From Liolophura sinensis (taxonomy: Eukaryota > Mollusca > Polyplacophora > Chitonida > Chitonidae), in the NCBI RefSeq assembly GCF_032854445.1, contig NC_088295.1, positions 64,771,249 to 64,835,248 of the forward strand: 64,000 bases of DNA. Reading direction: 5' to 3'. The notes beneath the pieces were generated by a model. The model was not told the DNA's origin and made no database searches. It saw only the letters and a program-made list of their open reading frames with translations. Made by a program: the position numbers and the translations under genes. Shown here piece by piece: positions 45,501 to 57,500 of this stretch (the first letter of the stretch is position 1; the number at the start of each line of letters is the position of its first letter).

Positions 45501-46970
45501 GTAGATGTATACAGTTTGATGTAATGCTTAATGCTCAGAATTATGTAACCTACCAGATGTTTTTACCTGTAGTTTTGCTGAAGGTCATTGAACTGCCAGC
45601 AGATTGACCCAGTCACTGATGCATGACCATTCAGGTACAACATACATAGTTGAGCCAAAGGTCAGTATGGAGTTGAAAACATATATGTAGTCTGGTATTC
45701 TGCCAATTGCAATTGTTTATAAGAGTAAATGCGGACTACTGGCTTGCTCTGGAGATATGTGTAGTATTGATAACTTGACATTATTATGACCAGGGCAGAG
45801 CACTTACACACTTACATTTATCTGTAACTTAATCTTAAAAAACTCCCATTTTTACACAGTTTTTGTTGATAAGGTGATGGAAAATGAAAACGAAAGGGAT
45901 TTCTGAAGGGAAACTACACGTTTGTAAAAATTTCTAGAGAATAAATCTTGAGTCTTTGTATCTTTGTATTATCTCATATTACAAGTTAACCTGCAGTGCT
46001 GTTCCACATGATGAACACATATGCTTTTTTCCTCTGTTAAGCTTCTGTACTAAAAATAAGATTGAAATGGGTCATATGTGGTTGAAATAACACACTGCAA
46101 ATACACACACCCTCATCATGTACCTGTAACCTCTTAATAATTATCCATATTATTAGTCATTTGAACTCTAACTCCAGAAATGAGTCAGCTCAAACACAGT
46201 CAAAAGTGAAAGTTTAAATGTGTGTGTTTTTTTTTAAATCCTGACTCTTTTTCTAAAACATCTGCATAGGAGGAGTGTGATAGAAAAAAACATGAAAGGA
46301 AAAAAAGAAAGGAAAAAAGTTGAAAAGAGAAACAAGTGGTGTAAAATATAGGTCTGTGATGGAGTGTGCCTAAGCCATCCGGCTGAGCGTCAGCAAGTAG
46401 CAGTCAGCTAGCTTTTATTCACGGAGGGCTAAAAACAGATATTTCAATACGATTCAAAAAACCTCAGTATGTCAGTACTATTAAAAGATATGTTTATGAA
46501 GGGAACTTTTTTAACGGCTCTAGGCTTTTACTAGGTGTGGCACACGACAGGTAGCTTTGTTACTCACGTGACAGGTAAACAATAACAGTAATGCTTTACT
46601 TTGACATACATACAGATTGTACCTGTCCATGTTACTGTGTGCACATGTACATAAGACTAAAATAATTATCGGCATGAGAAAGTAAAAGCAAAGGAAAAAA
46701 TATATCACTAAGTTGTCAGGATGACTCACGGATGTTTGAGTACCTAATTAGATGTAGGCCCAGGTTGCAATAGATACATACAGCCTCAGGGAACATGTAT
46801 ACAGGTATGTACATTTACCCAGTGCCCATGTGATTGCCTGTTTATTTAGTTTTGTGTATTGCATTTTAATCAAGGTGACTTGATGTGGCAAGTCCAAGTC
46901 ATGAAAAGGGAACTGCATACGTGTACACCATTGTACAAGCAATGCCAAGTTCTCATGAACAGAACATGGC
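42600..46970. other. CPT1 intron 1, no recognisable gene
   Basis: About 4.4 kb with no supported exon. The ORFs of 72 codons (42656) and 115 codons (43687) lack splice context, conserved motifs and coding-like composition. Confidence 0.45.
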
Positions 46971-46972
46971 CC

Positions 46973-47090
46973 ACTTGCATGAAGTTCTCGTAACGTTAAG
47001 AGCACATAAGTACGTTTGTGTTGTAATGTCTACAGTGCAGGTTGCTATGGTAGCTATGTGCTCTTAACGTTAAGAGGGCTTCATGCAAGT
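46973..47090. mobile_element. Hairpin MITE (ACTTGCA family), best-preserved copy
   Basis: Near-perfect inverted ends. The left end is ACTTGCATGAAGTTCTCGTA then ACGTTAAGAGCACATA. The right end carries its complement, CTATGTGCTCTTAACGTTAA then GAGGGCTTCATGCAAGT. Arms of about 37 bp enclose a 44-bp centre with GTTGCTATGGTAG. No ORF. It lies in CPT1 intron 1. Confidence 0.85.
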
Positions 47091-47094
47091 TGAT

Positions 47095-48530
47095 CCAGAG
47101 CATTTGTTGCATGCATTTATCTTTGATATCGTATTGTTAATGATACATTGCCACACAAATATAGGTATACATGTATGTGTACAGTGAGTCCCAGTGGGTG
47201 GGTGGAAGTGGGGAAACAGAGGAGTGGGGAAAGGGCTCTGGGTGGTGACAGAAGAGTGGGTGGAGAAAGGGCTCAGGGTAGGTAACACATGTTGAAGTGT
47301 ACATAACATGTCCATTACACACAGGTCAAGACATGTTTGTGTGTACATGTGTTATTAAAAAAATCTCTGTGGCATCCATCTACCCATTTATGGTTTTGGC
47401 ATGTGGTTTGGAAATATTGAGGAGTTCCATGCATAATAGGCCTTAGTCCCAGGGTAATATGGTAGTTTGTCAGTTGAAAATAAATTTGTAGTCTCAGAAT
47501 TGATTATCTGACGCAAGGTGCTCTTGACTTAGGTGTGCCGGACATAAGAAATAAGGTCAGTCAGAGTTAATGTGATTGTTCATCAGCAATAAAACATGTT
47601 TACATTGTTTCTTCCTGGTACATAAACATGTCGCTGCGTGTACAGATTTTTCTTCTGTTGATTACAAATGTACAGACATGATCCCTGAATAGAAGGTCGA
47701 GATAAGAACCGAGTATGACATTTACCTCCATTCATTTATGATTTGAGATTGTGTTTATATCATGATGGGAAATATACAATGTTGGCAGGCGTTAATGGAT
47801 ACATTACATGTAGAGGAGACGCAGGTACATGTGTATTTTATGATATGTACATTTGTGTTATGACTGATTTGCTTTTATTGTGCTGTTTAATAAGTAGAAT
47901 AATATTGCTTGAATTGTGGGACACATATTTAGCTTAATTCCTCTTTGAATGTATGTAGGTTGAAAAACAACTATTATATTTGAAGACATGTATTAGAAAT
48001 ATTCTGCTTGCAACCAAGTGCCCTGTACACATTGTCGTGTCCCAAAGAATGTTCTGTGAATCAATTTCAGATGCCCCATACTATAACTTACAATTGTGTG
48101 TCTACACTTAGGCTATGTTTTCTTGTTGAAGTGACATGAATATACACCATATATAGATATTTTTTGTGGGTAATGATAGGTACCCATAATTAGAAATAAA
48201 ATCACTACCAAGATTTAAACACGCTTTAAAAATATTTTAAAAAACTGCTCATGTACATGTACCGTGAAGTTACCATACCATTCATTTTTTCCTTCATGAA
48301 AATCTAAAACCAGGACTTAACAAGGAACATGATTTGACTCAAAGTAAGTTCATCCAAAGATACATGTAACAGTTTGACTGCCATATGCACATGTACTAGT
48401 GTGCATGTATTGAATTGATTTAGATCTGCAGGGAAACAGCAGTATACATGTAAGAAACTGCCAACAGTACAGAGGACTAGATTTAAACTCCTGTACATGT
48501 GTGCGGATAATAACCTGTTTTCTTAAATTG
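47095..48530. other. CPT1 intron 1, remainder
   Basis: Includes a G-rich imperfect duplication at 47190-47285 (GTGGGGAAAGGGCTCTGGGT and GTGGAGAAAGGGCTCAGGGT). Nothing gene-like is seen. Confidence 0.45.
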
Positions 48531-48548
48531 CAGAACAGCTGAGTAACC

Positions 48549-51500
48549 ATGGCTGAAGCACATTCGGCTGTCGCGTTCACCTTCTCGGTGACCCACGAAG
48601 GCGTTGACGTCAACGTGAATCATGAGGCATTATGGGCCATCTGGAGCAGTGGCGTTCTCTCCTGGAAGAAAAGGATAGGGCGAATGAAGGTGGGGGGTCG
48701 TCTTGATCTGTTGTGCAATCACTGTGGTAAATGGGATAATCTTCAGAGAAAATTTATATTCTGCAAAGGTGAAGAAGAAATGTGTGTACCGGTATTTATT
48801 TTGATTTATGTGACATTAAAAATATTACATTTAATATTGTATGTCAAATCCTTGTCAGTATTAATGTTGCCAAATATTAATTGCATTTCAACCCTTTCAA
48901 ACTAAATCCCAAGTTTTACCGGGGCCTAAAAAAGGTGGACAGATTAAGAAGGTACAATATTTAACACTGGTATATGTAGCTCTCATAGGATACTAATTGA
49001 GCCAGATCACTCAAATTCGAACTGGCTCTCTAAAAGAAAAAGAGTATAACATCTCTTACAGCTCCCAACTTGTGTAAGACCATATGTGTAATTAATTCAT
49101 TATGTTTTGAAATGCAGAACAACTTCATCAATGGGATGTACCCAGCTGGTCCTATCAGCTTGTTGTTCCTCATGGCCATAGTGTTGGCTCTGAAGCTTGC
49201 TGATGTTGACCCATCCTGGGGCCTCATTAACTACATACAGGACCATCTCCCTGGGTAAGTCACCTAGATTACCGTAAATCACCTAAAATTTCACTCATAA
49301 CTACGTTACACATTTTGCCTGACTGTGAGAGCTCTAATTATCTCAGAAAGGCAACATTGGACATGTATAATAATTGTTACGTCTTACATGTAGGCAGGCA
49401 ATTTTTTTTTTTTTTTTTTCAATATTTGTGAGTTATCTCCCCTGACATAGTGTGTAAAGATGTTTTCAGGCAAGAATGCAGCTGCTGTCATTGGAGCTGT
49501 GTAAATGCAGTGGTGTTGTGCTTGTTTACAGTACGTCCACATAGTGTTGTAGACAGTCATCTGTATAAAGTCTTTCACAAAATGGTCTGTAGGACATGTT
49601 TTCGTCCAGTCTTATTAAATACAATGATGACTTAAGAAAGTACTTCTCTGTCAAAAGAACAAGAAATCAAAAAATCAGTGTGAAGCATGCAATGTTGTTG
49701 GGGATAGATTTTTTACAAGTACGTATAATACCCGAAAGACGAGTTTGACAGCAAGAGCGAACAATACCATACACCAGGGAGTCAGCAGGTCTCTATAGGA
49801 GCTCCAAATGATTGCACACTTTGATATCATCACTGATACACAGCTTATGCTATTATTTTATCCAAAGTTAATGCTGTGTATGGTAACAAATATGTAAAAC
49901 ATTAAGGTTGTTTGTCCTCATGAATTTTTAATTTGATTAGTCAAGTAGATGTGGGAGGCCTTGTATGACACTGAAGCCACATGCAATACAGTGTTTTACT
50001 ATGGGCACTGTATGTTTTTTTTTCTTTGTATATATATTTATTTTTTTTTGTACTGATATTTGTTTGCTCAGTATGATATTTGTTTCCTTAGAGCCTGGGA
50101 TTACAGGTAAAGTTTGGTTCAAATGTTTTGGTTTGTTTACATGTATTAACAGTTTTATGCACATTTTCGAAAAATGTGTTTTACACCTGTTTCCAAATTG
50201 TTTTCTAATTGTAATGTGATTAATCTGTTACCTGATTATTTTTCGTACTTACATAATGGACGCTGTTGAGTTCTTCTGTGTGTTAAACGATCCATGAAAT
50301 ACGTTAACATTTGTTCTGCTCTACAGTTAGTTTATGTACATGTTCTAACTTGTACATGTATCAGTGCAAATATTCTTTTCTGTGTTCATTTTACAAAGTG
50401 ATAACTGCTTTATACAAGGGCTTTATCAGTTGTCATGTTTGTCGGAAGTTTGTTTCACGATTAATCACCCAGGCCACTGACGTGTACTGTAAACGAGTTG
50501 TTAGGCAATGATCAAATAAATAAATAGTATGTTGTGAATGCTTTCAAAACGTCTGTTAAGGACAGTTAAGTATAGGAGGGACTTTGGTAACCTGTGCTTG
50601 CATGCATGCTAAATGTAACACATGGTATATATTAAGTCTACCACAGGTAACATAATTAGTATTATATGCCAGTTCTTCAAAAAAATTCCATGTGCTGATC
50701 GAAAATGTTCGGGAATTCTGGTCAGTGTAGTGATAACATTGTACATTCATACTCTGCGTAAATGGTGACCAGTACCTACATATATGGGCATCGTGACTTC
50801 TGATATACATCAAACGTTGTAATTATGGCCGTACAAGAACAGTGTTGTAGAAAAGAAGAAGAAAATAAAACAACAAAAATTTAAAATGTTGTACAATGGA
50901 CCCCAGAAAAGTACATTTCATTTTTATTTTATGAGAGAAGTATAGTGTATGTTAATTTTCATACCCTAAAGTTTCATTGTTAGCTCTCCAGGTGAAAAAA
51001 GATTTAGCTTCTCAAATTGCTAGAGAGCTGGGTTTTTTTGTTGTTATTTTTTTTTGGCGTTGTAAACATGTTTTGTCTGTGTATGCTGTAACCTATCCCA
51101 ATGAAACTTGTCAGTAAATTGTTTTTATGGTGCTGAATTTTTTGTAACACAGAATTATGGGGTGTCTCTAACCTCATAACAAATAAATCACATAAAATGA
51201 AGTAAAAACCACTAAGGACATTTTGATACCTTTTACAGGTGCTCGGTTACAAGTGACAGCTTTATCTAACAAAAGCCCAGAATATGGGGAATATTGCCTG
51301 ATGAAATTAGCTTGAATCTTAATCCCTGTATTTATGTGCATTGACAGAACATAGATTTGTATTATCTTAGTTTGATGCTATAATTTGGTACGTGTATCAG
51401 TAAGTTAAATCTCTGAATATCTGGAAATATTTTAGCCCAAATTAGGCTACTAAAAGGGCAACCAAATGAAAAATCTGTTCTTGACCTTGTTACTGTTAGA

Positions 51501-54500
51501 TTTGTATCAGATAATGTACAGATGTACATGTAATGCATGCATGGCAGTTTGTAAAGAAATGAAAAGATCTTCAAAGTTAGCTTTTTTCACATTGGTGCAC
51601 CAAGAAAGTCTTAGAACATCTCCATCCAGCTGATATATAAATTGAGCAGAGAATGGTATTTGCACGATTACAAATGTGTTTCCGAGGCAGAATTTAGAAA
51701 GTAATTATTGGATTGTCAGTACATATTTTAACATGTTCAACATTTTCAGCTGACGTTGAACATTTGTTATTCTCAGGAAGGAACAGTGTTTTGTAAATGT
51801 ATCAGTGTTGTGGACTTAGTTGATTCCATTGTTCGCTTGGTGGTGAACAGGACTTCCAACAGGATCACATCACACAACTCCATGTAGCAGGCCTCAGTGT
51901 CATCAGCTTTATGGTGCTGACTCAAAGCAGATCATGCTGAAGCAGACACCAGATATGACACCTGGCCTAGTTACAGTACCCTGTATGCTTACACATGTCT
52001 GTCCAGTCATAGCTCGCAATCAGTCACTAAATCTTGCAGTTTACCACAAAAGGCATACAGAATCTCAAACGTGAAAGTTGTATACTGTAATTCTTCAACC
52101 TTTTGGCCCTCTAAAGCACCTTTTATGATTTGTTTGTGTCACTAATGATGCAAGTTTTATAAAACTGTGCAAATTGTTTCTCTACACACCGTAGTTCTCT
52201 CAGAATGTTTCAAAATATATGTTGCAGAGGCAGTTGAAAAAGCTACCAGTAAAATTGACTTTTGGTAAATGATGTATCTATCCATACTGTTGTACGGTGG
52301 TTGTGTGCACAGAATTGAACTGTAAACAAATATGATTCTTGTTGGTCTGGCAGGTTTTTGGACACAAGGTTTCATTCGATTAACCTGTACATCAGCTGCT
52401 GCCTCTTTTCCATCCTGCTGTGGATCCTCAAAGTGACATTTCTGCGGATCTGCCTGCGGATCCTCCTCAGTTACATGGGGTGGATGTACGAGATCCGAGG
52501 CAAGATGTCGATGAAGACAAAGATGTGGGCGGTGAGCTTCATGTAACACTACGGCAAGAAAAAAAAAAAAACTGTAAAAATTTATTCCACATATCCTGGC
52601 ATACCATGGAATAAAAGCTTTATGGTACATGTACGTGCTACATGTAAGATGATGTGAATGTTTGAAAGGCTGTCAGTGCAGTCTAACGTTCAGAAAACGT
52701 TCTGGAAAAAAGGCTTTGAAATATGGTGCAGACTAATGTTCGTTTAAAACCATCACGCCAATTAGCAAGAATCAAATAAGTAAACAAATACATGTAAATA
52801 TGTGTGATTTTATTCTGATATATACGCATGTATTTTGTTGTCTGCTGCATGAAGACCATTTCAAATCATATCGTCAGAATTTGAGTTAGTTCCACGTTCT
52901 GGTTAGATGTCTGACTTGCCTAAAGTTATGGTTAATTATAAACATGCCCATGTTTGCATTTTCAGGGCCTGGTCCGTTTAATCGGGGGACGCACTCCACT
53001 GCTGAACAGTTACCAGAACTCACTGCCAAACCTTCCAGTTCCAGCAGTGAAGGATACTCTGAAGAGGGTAAAATATCCTATCAGATTCTTTGTTAAGCCA
53101 GTATCAATAATTTTGAAAGACATGTAATGGCCTATAGCACCATCTTTTTTCACAGAAACGTCAAGCAAAATCTGTGATATTTTATGTATGGATTTGAACA
53201 TACTTATGATAAATATTGTGAGTCCTCTGCGCAGAAATTTGTGGTAATTTGGTCATGGTCTTGATTTGCTCACTCCTTGCTAGTATTGTACATAAGGTAT
53301 GTAAGACGTTAAATCTTGAAATGCACTGAAATGTTCTTTGCTTCATTATCAAAGCAATGCCAGCTTTCATTGAAAGTGATGGGAATTATTCTGAAGTATT
53401 TATTGAATAACATATTGAGTGAACCAGTTCATTGTTTAATAATAATGGCCCATGCTGAGCATTGTGACAAAAGGGCTGCTTTCCTGAAGCCCTTTACCCC
53501 TTACCCTTTTGAAGTGCTGGATCTTGTTGCTTATACAACGAGGCTGTAGTAAAATGATGTCTGCAAGGTTGTCAGTTTCTCTGTGAAGTGGAAACTTGTT
53601 CAAGCGTTATTTCCCTCCACCAGTAAACCTGACAGCTGATATGTCATCATTGTACGTGTGGGTACAAGCAAAATAAAATGCTGACTGGCATAAAGCATTT
53701 GTCAGACCTGGAATATAAATATCCCATTTGAGACAAAACCCCGTGTTTAGATGGGTTGAAATGAGTCACTGTGTACTGCAACACTTTGTAGAGGGTCTAG
53801 TCTACATTATTTCCCTTTAAAGTTTGAAATATTCTATCAAACAGAAGCAACATGTTGTAGAACTTTGACCACATGTGATTGTATGTGTCTTCATTGGGAT
53901 AAAATGACCCGCACACAACATGAAGCTTATTTACCACATATGGCAATATGAAGCTTATTGACTGCATTTGGCAATATGAAACTTATTGACTGCATTTAGC
54001 AATATTAAACTTATTGACTGCATTTGGCAATATGAAGCTTATTGACGGCATTTGGCAATATAGACTTGACTGCATTTGGCAGTATGAAGCTTTTTGACTG
54101 CATTTTGCAATATGAAGCTTATTGACTGTATTTGGCAATATGAAACTTATTGACTGCATTTGGCAATATGAAGCTTATTGACTGCATTTGGCAATATGAA
54201 GCTTATTGATTGCATTTGGCAATATAGACTTGACTGCATTTGGCAATATAGACTTGACTGCATTTGGCAATATAGACTTATTGACTGCATTTGGCAATAT
54301 GAAGCTTATTGACTGTATTTGGCAATATAAACTTATTGGCTGCATTTGGCAATATAAACTTATTGGCTGCATTTGGCAATATAAACTTATTGACTGCATT
54401 TGGCAGTATGAAGCTTACTGTCCACCTTTATTTCTGAAAACAGCCACTGAGCCACTGTGTATGTTACATAATAATCTGACGCCCTACCCTCTTGACTGTC

Positions 54501-57500
54501 TGCAGTACTTGTTGTCCGTGCGTCCTCTGATGGATGACGAAGAGTACGAGAAGATGAAGAAGTTGGCCACAGAGTTTGAGGAGAGCCTGGGATCTAAACT
54601 ACAACGCTACCTCATCCTCAAGTCATGGTGGGCCACAAACTATGTAAGTACACTGGCTCATGGCAATGATTCAGAAGAGATGTGTGTTGAAGATTTTATA
54701 CAAATCCAATGAAGTTGTAAAGTGGGACGCAATCTAACACATGGCACCTGGGCTTAAGTTAAGACGTGTGAGAGTATTTTTCAGTTTGGAGGGTGAGGAA
54801 AGTGGTGCAAATCTACTTTTTGTGATAATGCCACATAATTCGGGATCTGCTTGATTCAAGTCAGTAAAAAAGGCATAAAATTTTTTACTTTCCTGCAGCA
54901 CAATGAAATTATCTTTGTAGCACAAGTGTTCCCATGGAAATGATCATGTGATACTATTTGCAGGTCAGTGATTGGTGGGAGGAATATGTTTATCTCAGGG
55001 GCAGATCACCCATCATGGTCAACAGTAACTTCTATGGTGTGGTAAGTAACATAATCTTGTCTGACAAGACTTTTTGTCACAAACTTGTTTTTTTGTTGCA
55101 AAATTAAGATGAAACTATAAATTATTATTTAAAACATCATAAAGATAATGTTGAAACATTATACATTGAACACCACAAATTGTTTTCTCAGAGTTCATTA
55201 TCTAATCTTCTGGCTTGGGACTTGTTTGGGGTATTCTTGGAGTAGCATTTTAGACATTTGTCCCTTAACACAGAAAAAGAAAACCCAATACCTTAGATCA
55301 TTAATCAAAGTGGTCAGTGGTGAGATTCAGAAAAAGAAATAACTTACGCTGAGTCAAAATTTCAATGAATTTCAGTGAAGTGGAGATTATACAGTTCAAA
55401 GGTCCTCCACAACAGAGGTTAAATCAACAGAATAAGCGAGAATTACATGTATAATAGTGGCATACTGTGAAGTATCCAGAAAAGTGACCTTTGTTGCATA
55501 CTCTTGAAATGTTGGCATGTACATTTACCTACCGTAGTCGGTGCCAGTTTTCGACTAAGTACAGATTCCACCGAGGACGCGCATCAAACGAACAAGCTAC
55601 ATTCCGTCTACACGCGTCTCTTACCCCCAGTGATCATCTATTAAAACACCTGCTGGGGATTGGGCAGCATGGTATGGGAAAGGGGGAGTGTCGGATGAAT
55701 GCTTGAAAATCAGTATAGTATCACTATTTAGGCCTGTAAATAAATATGTTTGACTAGAAAAACACAGTTTTTGAGTAATTGTTGGCTCTGCCAAGACCCA
55801 TTGAGAAGTAGCACATGTTGTTCAGTCGTCGTCGCCGTTGTTCTTGTTGTTCCTTCACAATGCAGTCGTCGTGCTGCAGTAGGACTTTGTTGATCATGTC
55901 ATGGATTACAGTATTTCCCTTTGTCTGTTGTAAAGGATGCCTTGCTGGTGAAACCGTCTTGTATCCAGGTGGCCAGAGCAGCTAATGTCATTCATTGTAT
56001 TCTCATGTACAGAAGAGATTTGGAGAGGGAAGAATTAAAACCGGTAGGTCTTTTCCTTTTTCACTTGAAATCCAATCCGTGATGTAAGTATTAGTCTGTC
56101 CATCAAGTTTACAGATTAAATTTTGAACCTTTATGTTGATATTTGAGATCTCAGAATTGGCAGTTTGCAAATATACAAATTGATAAATTTTATGCGGGTG
56201 GGATTTATAAGGGGGAACTAATCTCTTGTTTTTCCTAATATTTACTTGAGTTACCTCCACTTGATTGGCATCAGTTAAATTGCAACTCGCACGAGCTATT
56301 TTGCAATATTCTGCAAATAAGTTTGTTTCAAGTAATACCATGAACTTATTATTTATGGTCATGTTTAGATAGGTATGGTCTAACAAAGCACATATTAATG
56401 TGGTGATAACCTCTGTGAATATTGTCCATTTTTTTCAGTTGATGTTGAATAAGACAGTACCGTTGTGTTCAGCTCAGTATGAGAAGCAGTTCAACTCTAC
56501 CAGAATACCAGGCATTGAAACAGGTACTGTATACCTGTCTTCCACTTTCACTTTCAGTTATTGAACCAGTATTGGTTTCCCCATTCAGCCCAGTTCTATG
56601 TTACTATGTGATGTTATGATGTCACAGAGGGTTGAAAATTTGTAACCGTTATGTGGCACATCTGGTCGACCTACGTATTTCAGGTTTGTTCATTGACCAG
56701 CTCAGCATTTATAAGAAAAGTCAAGGCTGTTGCTTCAGAGTTTATTCCTGGTCAGAAATAAGCTCACCTGTACAGATGGTTCCACCAAGTTAACACATTC
56801 AAATCCTATTTAAGAGGGGCCTTCCTGGTTCAGTAGTTGGTGTGCTAGCACACCATAAAGACCCAGGAGCCTCTCATCAATGTGATTGCTGTGAGTTCAA
56901 GTCCAGCTCATGCTGGCTTTCTTTACGGTCGTTTGTGGGAAGGTCTTCCAGCCAGCAAGCTGGGGGTGGCAGATGGTATGGTGCGTGGCATGCCCTGGTG
57001 ATGTCTGAAAAGCCACGTATATATTAAAGTATATTTGCACATGGCTCGAAGGGTAGACTATTGGACATTGTGTAGGTTAGTGCTAGCGTTGAAATTCTGG
57101 TATTGATTTCTGCCTCTGTTTATTTCAGATACGCTAGTCCACAGGAAGCACGGAGAACACATTGTGGTTTATCACAAAGGCCGTTTCTTCAAGGTCTACC
57201 TGCGACACAAGGGACGGATCCTGATGCCATGCGAGATTGAACTGTAAGGCATTTACTCACACGTTTTCACATGTTCATGCTGACAGATCTCAGTCAGCAA
57301 CACTTGGTATTATATTTTGAACATCACCTCTCCAGTCCCAATATTAAGGTTCTTTATAAAAGTTGATCCATTAGACTAACTGCAATTCTTTAACCTGTTC
57401 GCATGTTTGCGAGGTGTTTATTTAAGCATATTCTGAAGGAATTATTCTGTGCAGGCTGATAAAATGATACTTTTATGAAGCCCTGAAATTGGCTGGTTAT

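Noticed and set aside
54206-54712. 168-codon plus-strand ORF with AFGNIDLT-like repeats
   Set aside because: It is the CPT1-intron minisatellite translated, running by chance into the real exon at 54506. There is no start context, and the acceptor at 54505 shows where the exon begins.
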